This document shows, one piece after another, positions 1 to 28,817 of a stretch of DNA of 64,000 bases. Every line of letters starts with the position of its first letter. The stretch's first letter is position 1. The translations under genes were made by a program, and so were the position numbers. The stretch lies in NCBI GenBank assembly GCA_963693365.1, contig CAVNZM010000003.1:13888001-13952000 (forward strand), given 5' to 3'. This DNA comes from Amoebidium appalachense (Eukaryota; Ichthyosporea). The notes beneath the pieces are model-generated. The model had not been told where the DNA came from. It did no database searches and saw only the letters and a program-made list of their open reading frames with translations.

Positions 1-59
1 CCTCCCACACCCCGCACACACACACACACAAGACATAATGGAAAATGTACATGTAATTT

Positions 60-193
60 ATCACCCATATCCACCCCCCCCCCCCCCCCCCCCCCCCCCT
101 TATCCAACCAACCGATCAAAAAACACCGCCTCCATCACCGACATAACACACACACCTCACAATGGGCCAAGTGCTCATGCACACACACACACA

Positions 194-234
<41 letters not shown>

Positions 235-259
235 CCTCTCCCTCCCTCCCTCCCTCCCT

Positions 260-290
<31 letters not shown>

Positions 291-345
291 TCTCCCCCCC
301 CCCTCCCCCCCCCCCCCCCCCCCCCCACTTCCCCCACTTCCCCTC
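60..345 (+). repeat. poly-C, (CA)n and (CT)n microsatellite cluster
   Basis: A C tract at 65-99, (CA) and (CT) runs at 180-230, and two further long C tracts to about 326. No coding signal. Confidence 0.9.
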
Positions 346-537
346 TTTTCCACACACCCATGAGCATCCACACACGCTATGCACCCGCCCACCCAAACTC
401 CCTCCGCAAAAAAAGAAAAAAAAGGAAAGAAAAGAAATTGTAGAAACAGACAAAAGTGTTTCGGGAGAGGAAAAAAAAAAAGAAACGGGAAAAAACGGTG
501 GGAAAAAACTCACCGTCACCCAAACCCAACCACACAG

Positions 538-11423
<10,886 letters not shown>

Positions 11424-11622
11424 AGCTGACATGGGGCCAGAATCTACAAGATGGGATCATTGCACTTTATTGGCCGCTCCCTCCGGCCAATCCGGAAACA
11501 CAACATGTGCCCCATATGCATGATATATGTACATCATAATACAGACGAGAGCTACCCCCTATTAATGGTACCTACTGCACACTGGAGCCACAGACCATAC
11601 AGACACAATATCTAAGACAACT

Positions 11623-11658
<36 letters not shown>

Positions 11659-11696
11659 AGAGAGAAAGAAAGAAAGAAAGAAAGAAAAGGAACTAA

Positions 11697-12107
11697 TTAA
11701 CCAGGTTGGGAGGGTGGTTGTATTACGTGCGTGACGTGAGCGCGCAGGTATTGGAAACGAAGTTGGTCAGTGAGAAAATCACCCGTGTTAAGAAGGAAGT
11801 CAATGAAGGTAAAGTGTTGTGCAGGGTGACGAGAAGTGGATAAGTGGGTGAGGAGTGTGGAAGAAAAGGAGGCCAGGGTGGCTAACGGAATAAAGGGAAA
11901 CACAATACACCGGCCCACACAGCTACGGCAACAAGGGTGTGACCCACTAGGGCACCACCGTCTAGGAAACATCAGGAACCGATTACCACGCCATTGAAGA
12001 GACCACTGTGCCAGTAAACCACTAGGGAAACCCACGATACTATCGGCTATAGACCGTTTTTCACCTAACACGTATTGACGTGTTGCCGCACGTGCGACGT
12101 TATACAT
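11697..12107 (-). pseudogene. retroelement-like C-terminal reading frame, 136 codons
   Basis: An uninterrupted minus frame starting with ATG at 12105-12107. It resembles the plus-strand frame at 12837-13340: KRSIADSIVG versus GLSLADGIID, LQWRGNRF versus IQWRSNKY, CRSCVGRC versus NRSCIAKC, and FIDFLLNTGDF versus ILDFILNTRNY. Two diverged copies with a conserved C-x2/3-C motif near the C terminus suggest the tail of a non-LTR retrotransposon ORF. I do not see reverse transcriptase motifs, so the assignment is tentative. The start overlaps the left arm of the inverted repeat at 12060-12175. Confidence 0.4.
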
Positions 12108-12420
12108 CTACTCAGGCGGCAAAAAAAAAAAAAAAAAGAAAGAAAGGAGACACCGCCTCAGTAGGTGGTAGGTTTTTCACGGCCTGTGGAGCAAACATAT
12201 TGCACTAACGGTTTGTGTATGCGGGTGCTTGCGGTGGAGATGCGTGTTTTGTGTTGTGCATGTAAAAAACGGTCCATGCATGTGTGTAGGCTACCACCTA
12301 CTGAGGCGGTGTCTCCTTTCTTTCTTTTTTTTTTTTTTTTTTTTTTTTACTTAAAAGGGCCGCCTGAGTAGATGTTAAAACGTCGCACGTGCGGCAACAC
12401 GTCAGTACGTGTTAGGTGTG
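12060..12420. repeat. large inverted repeat (foldback), arms about 110 bp
   Basis: The left arm at 12060-12175 and right arm at 12290-12420 are reverse complements. ACACGTATTGACGTGTTGCC pairs with GGCAACACGTCAGTACGTGT, CATCTACTCAGGCGGC with GCCGCCTGAGTAGATG, and GGAGACACCGCCTCAGTAGG with CCTACTGAGGCGGTGTCTCC. The A18 and T28 runs sit opposite each other. The loop is about 115 bp. It could be a foldback transposon or two retrocopies inserted head to head. Confidence 0.8.
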
Positions 12421-12836
12421 TAGGAGGGGAGTGTCGTGAAGGTTGGGATGGGGTGGGAGTGTCTTGCAGTAAGTCTTACAGGCACGAAGCAGAGAGATTT
12501 TGGAGGGATTGGGCCTGCTGATCATATGCATATGAGTCGAAGAGTTGACGTGAATACAAATTTGTCCTACTAAGCCCATTGAATGTCACTGTTTGACTTT
12601 GCATCTGTCATGAGCCATATTATGACGTTCTGTCTGTCTGCTTATATTATCACCACCACTTCACCCCTCATGTACTGGTCAACAGGTGCACGCGTACGAC
12701 ACAAGTTGTTGTAATTTATAAACAGAGCTCTCACCCGTTCACGCACCTATAGCTATGAACATCTCCGGGCACACCTCTTGTGTCATAAACCCTCGCAACA
12801 TAATTTACACGTATTAAATATATTAATTAGAGCCTC

Positions 12837-13340
12837 GTGACGGTGGATGTACATGTACCACACGACACTAGACCCGATGAAAGCATACACCTTGAAAAAC
12901 TAAGCCTTATGTCTCGTTTTATATATACTGACCGCCTCAACCATATTGCCAAATATGGCACTCGCAAGTGTATAACACCTAAATACATATTACCTTCCTG
13001 TAGAACTGGTCTTTCTCTAGCTGATGGTATTATTGATCAATTACCACGCTTTTACTGTACACGTGCTATACAGTGGAGATCTAATAAGTATAAGGTGGCA
13101 TCATTTGCATGCCCAAACAACACACACACACACCAGTTTAACCGGTCATGTATCGCCAAATGTAGTTTGATAGACCACATAATACCGCAACACACACACG
13201 TCACATTCACAACAGACACCCAGAAAGATAGCCTACCTGTAAATTACAACATCCTTGATTTTATACTAAACACGCGTAACTACGACCTGTTTATTAGATG
13301 TATTGATTGGCTTGAGAAACACATCACTACAAAATTATAG
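12837..13340 (+). pseudogene. retroelement-like C-terminal reading frame, 167 codons
   Basis: Open frame ending at TAG 13338-13340. The first codon of the open stretch is not ATG (GTG at 12837), so the true start is not visible. It shares several blocks with the minus frame at 11697-12107, notably a W-R basic block, NRSCIAKC and ILDFILNTRNYDLF. It ends directly before a (CA) array and a 50-bp poly-A at 13449-13493, which could be a retroposon tail. No nearby exon joins to it. It most likely represents a truncated mobile-element ORF rather than a host gene. Confidence 0.4.
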
Positions 13341-13360
13341 CGCACGCGCACACACACACA

Positions 13361-13411
<51 letters not shown>

Positions 13412-13443
13412 CCAGCTGATACCGAGTGTCCCGAGGGGAGCCC

Positions 13444-13492
<49 letters not shown>

Positions 13493-13494
<2 letters not shown>

Positions 13495-13705
13495 GGGGAA
13501 CCCCAACTAATTGATTTCTCCTTGTAGTCTTTATGGTGTCTCGTAGAGAAAGTAAACCCTGATATATAGTCACCACCCGACATCTATGTACGTGATCATG
13601 ATATACCGCTGAGGGGATATTCCGAGCAAAACCCCCCCCCCCCATACCTGAGACTGGTTCTCTTTGCCTCGAGTAAACAGCGTAAACCCCACATGTACAT
13701 GGCAC
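13493..13705 (+). repeat. dispersed repeat family R2, copy 1
   Basis: Starts at CGGGGAACCCCAACTAATTG after poly-A and contains GACATCTATGTACGTGATCA, GCTGAGGGGATATTC, an internal C tract, CATACCTGAGACTGGT and CGAGTAAACAGCGTAAACC. The same ordered motifs recur at 25936-26180 and, inverted, at 53803-53960. Confidence 0.65.
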
Positions 13706-15137
13706 CGTCATGATGAAACAAATCCACAAGATAAGAGACTCGAGTCCCGACGGTCCTTGAAAAAACGAGTTTGTTCAAGAACCCGATCCTATTCGCTGTG
13801 CTAATCACCAGGAATCCCCCTACATTACATAATGTGGGCGATTTCGTTTTCGAATTTCGGGAAACCTACCACTCGGAATTTTTAGACTCCTCTAATTTAT
13901 ATCTCTATAGTAAATGACTATCAGGAAAAAGTCAGAAAAATATTAAACATTACAAAATAAGTGCTCGATTTACCTCTAATAGCTAAATACCTAAATTTTG
14001 GATCCTATTTGTGCTTTCAAATTAATTTTTAAAGGCTAAATTTTCCAATATTTTCTAGAGTAGAAATATGAAAAACCCCTTCCTTATCAAATATGCCACG
14101 GACCACAGTCTCCTGAAGGAAACCAATAGAATAAGGTGCGAAGTTCCATTATGATTGGCTCGGTACGCACCTCATCAACTTGTTTTCATTAACTTCACGA
14201 CTGCACGCACCCGCACATGGCTAGTCTGCATATTAGTACGTCACACAATGACGTCATTTACATTAGAAGCATATAAAAGTAGCCTAAATATACGGGATAG
14301 AGTATTCGTAGTTGGCCTATTCCTTCCATTTTGCCACACTCGTTGACCCATACATCGAAGCTTCGTTCTCTTTTTCCATTAGCAATTTTTTTCTTTGTAT
14401 GCTCAATATTCCTATTTTTTTTGTTGTTTTGTATATCCGATAGCCCTGCACACTAGAACATACTTGAAAAAGCTCGCGTGGTTTGCTTAACGTTGGTCTC
14501 GTAGAGAGATTTCTCATTGCAAACTCCAAAAAAACTTGAGGAGTACATACCGTAGACGTCCACAGCTTACCTCACCATATGATTCCGTTGTAGAGTTGTA
14601 TTATCTTTGCTTATTTGCTTCACTCACTTCACTTTACTTATTCACTCATTCTCCGCTCAAACACGCTCGCTGGCGCTTAGGTGAGCTTTAAAGATACTCA
14701 AGCACCTTGCATGCACGCTAGAGCCACCACCTCACAACTAATCGTTAATAGGGAAAGTAATAGCAAAACAACGTGATCTCACGCTCAACTTTTAACTCTC
14801 CATCCACACGCATGGACTGAAGAATTGAGTCGCTTACCAGCATCCGACTACTCGATTCCCGGAACATCCAGTTGCTTTTGAGAAATGAAACAGGGCACAA
14901 ACAAAACTCATACATCTCCTGTGAGCATCATCAGCTGGGCTGCGTTTTATAGCTACAGTTTGCACACAGGCCTCGGGAACCAGGAGGCTCCAATCACTTT
15001 CTTCCTTCCAAAGCATTTTCCCGCCGCTAACGCTTCCTACTATCACTGAACCCATTTCTGAACAACCTCCTTTAAGAGGAGCACAAGTTAAAGATTATTT
15101 ATGGGCGCCATGCCAGTGCCCGCTACCGGCCACCGCA
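13706..15137. other. intergenic, AT-rich; possible promoter elements
   Basis: No exon-like sequence recognised. A perfect CRE TGACGTCA at 14249-14256 lies about 15 bp upstream of CATATAAAAG (14271-14280), and an ATTGG (inverted CCAAT) lies near 14154. These could form a promoter for a transcript leading into the receptor gene at 15138, but the start codon is 860 bp away, so a non-coding first exon would be needed. Confidence 0.35.
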
Positions 15138-15556
15138 ATGGACGGGGGCAATTATGATTCCGTCAATTCCACTGCAAACAGTAGTCATGCAACTACCTCT
15201 TGCACGGAGAACGGGCTCGTGCGGCTGATGTCGATCTTCCTATGGAGCAACGCGGGTGTATGCCTTCTGATGATGTCGTGCGCAATGTACTTTGCATGTA
15301 CGAGGAAATTGGGTAGGCACAGATTGGAACCTGTGGTTTTTTCGCTTCTTCCTTTTGTGGGTTTTGCGTCATCGCAGGCGTTCGCTGCACGGGCTCTTTG
15401 TGACCCAACGTTGGCTTCACCGAGATATCCGGTGAGTACTTATTAGTGCTCGTTCAATGTGTGTGATGGATGGGGGAAATGAACATGGGCTGTGTGGGGT
15501 TGGAGGGTGTGGGTGTGGGCGTGTGTGTGTGTGTGTGTGTGTTTGTGTGTGCCACA

Positions 15557-15601
<45 letters not shown>

Positions 15602-15892
15602 CACTTCCCCCACTCCCCCCCTCCCCCCTCACCACCTGCTCTCTCTTTCTCTGCGTGTGTGTGTGCTTGCTTGCGTGTTTGTGCATCTGTGTAAGTATGT
15701 CTCTTGTCTGTACACGTGTATGTGTGTATTTGGTTGTGTTTGTGTTTGTGTGTGGAATGATACGTCGTGTTGTGCGTGTGTGTGTGCGTGTATGTGCATG
15801 TTTGCAGTGTGTTTGTATTTGTGTGTCTTGTGCTGTGTGTGTAAGTGCGCACACGTGTGCACTGTGTGTGTCTGTTGAGAATGAACGTGTAT

Positions 15893-15940
<48 letters not shown>

Positions 15941-16327
15941 TGTGTTGGGACACACAACGGTTTCGTATGCAGGTGTGTGTTTTTGTGTGTGTGCATGCAC
16001 GCACGTGCAAGAGCCTTTTTTCGCTGGTTCTGTTCTATATGGTCTTTTGCCCAGACACAGCGAATGGTGAATTAAACTGCTCTGCACACGCGAACACACC
16101 ACTGTGATGCACACGGCATACACATGTGCCTGCACACACCCACAAATACATGCACAAGCATACACATTATATGCATGGGAACCCGCACTCACACAAAAAG
16201 ACCCGCCAAAAATATTTATATATATGCATAACAACACGTACAATCAATTGTATCTCTAGGGTCTACTGGTACTTTGCTGCACACGAGAATTCTCGTGAAC
16301 TTGATCAAAAGGGCGCCCGGAGTTTGG

Positions 16328-16362
<35 letters not shown>

Positions 16363-18535
16363 CGGGGACGAGGGAGAGAGAAAGGGGGAGAGAGAGACAC
16401 GGGGCGTGGGAGGAGAGAGAGAGAGGGAGAGGGAGAGATCCTGATGATCAAAAGAGATCTCGAAAAAGAAATACTCATTCTCTTTTATTTTTTCATACAG
16501 AGAACGGTCGAAAACATAATCGGTCTCTGGATTCTCTACTCTCTCCGCTGGACCCCGGTCGCCATAATCTACACCCGCCTCTTTCACATTTACGTGGGAT
16601 ATCCATCACTTTTTCGGTGTAGATGGGTCCCCCCAATGAAAAGGTTAAGAGCCTCGGAGAGAGGGTTAAAGTGGATGTTTACGGCGCTTTTCATCTGCTA
16701 CATTCCGTTTTACGTTGGAATGGTCGTCGAGTTGGTGGCTACCCTCCGGTTCGGATACGTTCCCGGGTCGATCCCGATCCGAATTTTGGACGGGTATAGG
16801 TTGACGTTGGAGTACACGCTTATGATTCTGTCGCTGACAATGATGGTGGTATTTTACGTCAAGCGGCGCGGATTGCAGAAATTTGATCTCGATCACTCCA
16901 ACGTTCTCCTCATGTTTTTCGTCACCTTTGTCGTGTTTAGCGTCGGCTACACTGTCGTATACCGCGTCCCGGCGCTCGCCAATTCCTGGAAAGCGCACCT
17001 GTGTCTTTTCGTTCCACATACATTTGTTCAGTTTACAATGATGTTCATATGGGTGATCATATTCAAAATTTCGCTCCGATCAAGCAAGCGATCTTCGGAG
17101 ATCATGTCGAATTCCGGCGTACCGAGGCCGAGCCACTTCTACAATGCATGCCGCACTCCGGAACCGACCATTCCTTCTATGATCGGGAATGAGAGTATTA
17201 GTGGAAACGAAAACCTTTCTACCCACGAGGATACAATTCTTTCTAATCGCCACACGGTGACGGTAAATTTCCACGATTGCGATCGTAAATCGACGAGCCA
17301 TATCGTTGGCACCACGAAATGGAGAAGCCCAAACGGCCGGCTCGAAAATTTACCGGAAATGTTGGGGGAGGAGAGGAGGGGGGGCTCGAACGATAATACG
17401 GACGATCAAATGTCAGAGATGATACATATATCTCCGGTGTATATCATGTCTGAATCGGGACCTACAACGAAGGACAAGCAAAAAGACACGTTAGATGTAT
17501 CGCATACCATTGCAATCGAGCTTTCTACTACTATGGGTGAAGATAGCAACAGGGGAAAAAAGGTTAGTCAATGAATTTTTAAAGACGCACGCAATAGGTA
17601 AAACTTAAACCAGCGTATAATTTTTGGTGGCTACCTTACTCATTAATTATGTAGATATTTTTCGGCTTATGTGGATGTGCATCACGTAAACCAGGCCTAG
17701 GTGATAAAATTTGTAACGTTTAGCTTTAATCTAGTGTACCGTCATACAGTACGACATGTGCATATGTTTTGGGCGCTTGAATATTGAGTACATATACGAT
17801 GGGGAGAAATTTACGTCTCTCATAAATAATAATTATCCCGCGTTAGAATTGGATATGTATCCAGTTGGCGTACAATGCGGAATGTCGACGTCTACACAAT
17901 TACACACATGAGTGCACAACACAGCCACCGTGGCACACAAAAACACGAAGTGCCGCAGTGTCACGTGTTCTGTACGTACATACATGCCGGGCCTACACAT
18001 ACACAGACACACGCACATGTACACACACATACACCTGGCACACACACACACATACACATTGTGTGCACACAGGCATGCGCACGTGTATAATGTCATATGC
18101 ACCACTGCCATGTGCACACACACACACACGCGCGCGCGCGCGCGCGCTCACACGTGCACAGGTGACCTTGTATAGCAGTTAGCATTCTTCTGGGATATGT
18201 GCGTCTGATAATGGGCTTAAAAATTTTGCTTGGAAAAGTGCGTTTATGATGTTGGCATTGCCTTAATCAGATGAAATTTCACGGCCTGCTTGCGCATGCG
18301 CGTGCACAGCCTCTGGTTTTTGAGTCCGAGTTCTTTGGTCTGTCATGATCATCTTTACCTTGTGCAGAAGCAACCATTTTTGCACACTCCCCTTGCGGCT
18401 GCATCTTTGAATTCGGATGTGTCCGTGCCCGTGCAGCCGGTAGCCAACATCAGTGTGAAAAAGGGTGGACTTAAAGAGACTCTGGCCAATTTGCCCAGCC
18501 AATTGTCATGTTTACCAATGGAAACGCACCATTAG
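15138..18535 (+). CDS. seven-pass membrane receptor (GPCR-like), three exons, 507 residues
   Basis: Exons are 15138-15431 (donor GTGAGT), 16501-17562 (acceptor TTCATACAG, donor GTTAGT) and 18368-18535 (acceptor TTGTGCAG), all joined in phase 0, with stop TAG at 18533. The N terminus is short with two N-glycosylation sequons (NST at 10, NSS at 14). Predicted helices by hydrophobicity are at about 29-55, 64-86, 102-128, 155-180, 198-219, 232-255 and 263-289. A long Ser/Thr-rich cytoplasmic tail follows, of about 215 residues, with acidic and basic patches. Topology fits a G-protein-coupled receptor or related seven-pass protein at the plasma membrane. There is no RGS or kinase domain, and I do not recognise a named subfamily. 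If the donor at 17563 were not used, the protein would end after three more residues (VSQ), which is an alternative C terminus. Confidence 0.75.
15432..16500 (+). repeat. intron 1 of the receptor gene: GT, TC and poly-G arrays
   Basis: Contains GT repeats at 15520-15598 and 15896-15940, imperfect TGTG/TATG throughout, and a G/GA tract at 16328-16440 shortly before the acceptor. Confidence 0.85.
17563..18367 (+). other. intron 2 of the receptor gene
   Basis: Mostly unique AT-rich DNA with a (CA) and (GC) patch at 18000-18150. Nothing coding seen. Confidence 0.5.
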
Positions 18536-18963
18536 AATACACATAGATACAGATCATGCACATCTAATGCCGTAATGCCTTTTATCCAATGAGATTGCGT
18601 CTCTTAATCGATGAGATCTGGCAGCTATTTTTCAGTCAAGAAAAAAAAAAAATTTACGTCAGCGACTCAATCATCCCAACAAAGCAAAAAACTTCGTATT
18701 GGACAAAAAAAACAACAAAAAAGGTGAACAAAGAACCTATCTTCGTAGTTCTAGTGTCAGTGTAGGCTGTAAGCTTTATAACCGAGTTCCTCTCTTGGTT
18801 TTGAATATAATATAGTTATCTGCAGGAGGACAACTAAGTAGCACACGAATCTGCTTTACACGGATCTTTTTTCTTGGATCTGTTTAATTTCGTTCGTCAG
18901 TCAGCGTGATCAATTGCTGTTGTCTTTCTTTGTGGGTTGTGTGCTTCAACACGTTACGTGAAC
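18536..18963 (+). promoter_or_regulatory. putative YKT6 promoter/5' leader
   Basis: Only 428 bp separate the receptor stop from the YKT6 start. The stretch holds a CCAAT box in ATCCAATGAG near 18576-18585 and two short A tracts, and no TATA box at a suitable distance. Placement of the transcription start is not possible from sequence. Confidence 0.35.
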
Positions 18964-25935
<6,972 letters not shown>

Positions 25936-26180
25936 ATTAGGGGAACCCAACTCAATGATTCTTCTTCTTAGATTATATGGCGTTTCATAGCTATAGAGTA
26001 AGAAAACCCTAATATATTTAGTAATATAGTACCACTGTCATCTATGATGTACCTGATATCGTGACGCTGGGGAGATATACCCGGCGACAAATATTATATA
26101 ACCCCCCCATACCTGAGACTGGTACGTACCTCGCGCGCTCGAGTAACTTTGGCAGCGTAATTTAAACCCCTAATTTATTT
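25936..26180 (+). repeat. dispersed repeat family R2, copy 2 (most diverged)
   Basis: Begins GGGGAACCCAACTCAATG and keeps ATCTATGATGTACCTGAT, GGGGAGATATACCCGG, a short C tract, CATACCTGAGACTGGTACG and CTCGAGTAAC. It carries several small indels relative to copy 1. Confidence 0.6.
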
Positions 26181-26716
26181 TGAACTATCTTTGGCTAATA
26201 CACACGTACATGTGCACGATCATGCAATCATCCGCTCCCTCCCCCCCCTCCCCCTCCTCCCCCCAGACCCCCCCCCCGGGGACCGCGAGGCACCATATTC
26301 CATGTGACCGTTTGTTCCAGCTTAGCCTAAGCCACCCGCAGCCCTTCCGAACTCCATAATCCCGACAATTAACAGTTACAGTTACTAATGTAAGACCACC
26401 CCATGCCCATATATGGAAACACCAAGAGTAACGCTTGATCATCATTGGCTGACCGTCATGCACCCCCGACCACACCAGACTCACTCATTGGCTAAAACAG
26501 TGTTAACGAGGGTGAATTGCCTAAACATAGTGAAAAAGGCTTCAAAGTTTATGTGGGTGAGGAGAAAGCACTGTATTGGTGGTTCCCTAAGTGGAACGTG
26601 TGCGTGTGGAGGAGGGAGAAGGCAGCTCCGGAGGGGGGAGGATTTGGGGGGGTGGGGGAGGGGGGGGGAGGTCACGGGGCGGGGGGGAGAGGGGGGAGGG
26701 CGGGGGGGGGAGGGGG

Positions 26717-27123
26717 GTTTGAATGCGGAACACGGTACGAAGTACGCATACACGAAGGACACGTGCAAAGGCAAACATTCAAGTATGCAACATCAGCCAT
26801 ACGCACAGTATGCGTCATAAGCAGAACCCATCCTCAGGGAGGGCCCAAGTCATCAATTGCGTCTGAGCTTCGACCCCTTAGCCCACGTATATACGACTTT
26901 CCAACTCAGACAACAGCATCAACTGAACTTGGGAGGGTCAACCCGTCTCGATCAAAGACGAGCAGGGTTGCTTATGCAAGCAAGGTGAGCAAAACGGTGA
27001 ATATGTGTGTGCAAACTAATGCAGTGCAGCGGAAAATGCGTATGTGCTTACAGATGCACGACACAGAGCAACCATGCCCGGTTGCATGGAAGTAAAGCGG
27101 TCTCCACACAGTGGTCTGTCCTG
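26717..27123 (-). mobile_element. SINE-like element, full-length copy
   Basis: Reverse complement of the copy at 850-1268 with few differences over about 405 bp. It starts at a poly-G tract followed by TTTGAATGCGGAACACGG and ends at GGTCTGTCCTG. A second truncated copy starts only 28 bp further on, so two insertions or a duplication are present. It is the best copy for aligning the extra 5' 120 bp that shorter copies lack. Confidence 0.65.
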
Positions 27124-27150
27124 AAAGGACACCTCTGAAAGAAGACTGGG

Positions 27151-27189
27151 GGGGTTTGAATGCGGAACACGGTACGAAGTACGCATACA

Positions 27190-27191
<2 letters not shown>
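27151..27191 (-). mobile_element. SINE-like element, 3' end fragment between G tracts
   Basis: Contains TTTGAATGCGGAACACGG and TACGAAGTACGCATACAC, then is cut off by a poly-G run of about 48 bp starting at 27191. Same family as the neighbouring full copy. Confidence 0.55.
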
Positions 27192-27240
<49 letters not shown>

Positions 27241-27419
27241 GGGGGGGGTGGAGGAGGGAGGGGCGGGTAGAAAACGTTGCCTGCATATCTCGACAAACAT
27301 CACAATGCCACACACAAGAGTACAAATGATAAGTGTGTGGTGGTAGTGGTAGTAGTGGTGATGGGCGGGCCGGGGTGGGTGTGGGTGGGCAGGTGCGTGG
27401 GTGGGTGGGTTGGTTTTTG

Positions 27420-27506
<87 letters not shown>

Positions 27507-27823
27507 GGGGGATCCGGAGGGGGAGGACTCGGGGGAGAGGAGGTGGTGAGGGGGGAGGGGGAAGGGGAGGGGAAGGCATGTGGGTATTAATATTTAAACC
27601 AAACGACACTCGAGCTCAGCCGTACCAGGCACAAAAAACATATGTAGAAACGAAAGAATAGCTAGTTGTTCACCTTAATCTGAACCCTTAAGCAGGCAGA
27701 TCTGGAGAGGTGTATGATGTGTGTGTGTTTATGTGTGCATATTCATAAGGTGGTGGTGGTGGTGGTTTTTTGGGGGGAGGGGAGGGGGGGGGAGGGGGGG
27801 GGGGGGGGGGGGTGGTTGAGGGG

Positions 27824-28042
27824 TTGAATGCGTCATAATGTACGAAGTACACATAAACAACGGACAGCACGATGCAGAGTGCAAACTCCACACATATAGA
27901 GTAATAATAAGTAGAGCCCATCCTCAGGGAGCGGAGGAGCCGCGTCATCCACAATACCCGAGTTTCGACCCATTCACCTCGAGCTCATCAACGAACCCCA
28001 ACTCAGATACTGTTTCACTTGAACATGGTTGGGTCACCCGTC
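27824..28042 (-). mobile_element. SINE-like element, diverged subfamily B
   Basis: Starts after poly-G with GGTTGAATGCGTCATAATG and contains TACGAAGTACACATAAAC, GCAGAGCCCATCCTCAGG-like and GAGTTTCGACCCATTC motifs. The last contains the B-box complement. It ends near the sequence GGTCACCCGTCT. It shares diagnostic differences with the copy at 38972-39220, so they form a subfamily distinct from the 850/26717/56273 group. Confidence 0.55.
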
Positions 28043-28109
28043 TTTTTTTTTTTGGGGGGAGGGGGGGGGGGGGGGAGGGGGACGGGGGAAGGTGGAAGGA
28101 AGGAGCGGT

Positions 28110-28140
<31 letters not shown>

Positions 28141-28817
28141 GGGGGGGGGCATTTTCGAATAATTGGCCCTTCGAAAGTTGACCAGAGACCTTGTGGCCCA
28201 AGCTTAGTAGAATTTTAATTTTATTCATTAACAACTTAACAATACACGGTTGTCTTTTTATTTTTCTTAAAAATGTTCATTCGGTAGAAGTTTGAGGGCG
28301 GGTGCTACAGTCCCCTCATTCAGTGAAGGTTTCTTTCCTTATAAGGCAAGACTTCCCTTAACAACATTACCATATATGTACATTTATGTATCCACAAAAA
28401 CAAGGGCTTGGTTGTTGGAAAGGACCAAACACTTTTCGAAAACATCCGCATGTGCCTGAGTGTGCCTAACATATCATGCGCAGTAGGTTGCAAAAGTCAT
28501 TATGTGCGTGAAGTACAAGAGCACCTCCTACTACCACCTAAAATTCTAAAATCACCCTCCTAACAAGATAGGCCTAGAGAAGGAGTAGAGCAACCTATTT
28601 CAAAGTACCCCACGCACATACAGTTTTCAACAATATAACAGTGTCCCGTGACGAAGCATTGTCAAACTATACAGAAGAAAGTACAAATCATTTCTAAAAT
28701 TGTACCCACATTCCTCCTATCCATGATTTCTATTAAAGAACACACGATGTTAGCAACCCTCGCCAAGGATAATTTTCTACAAAATCATTGTGAGATAACA
28801 TTAAACACATTCGTGGT
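28043..28817. other. intergenic; G tracts then unique AT-rich DNA
   Basis: Poly-G blocks at 28055-28080 and 28124-28149, then unique sequence. On the minus strand, AATAAA motifs at 28225-28220 and near 28262-28257 could serve as polyadenylation signals for the orphan frame upstream at 28818-29777. Confidence 0.4.
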
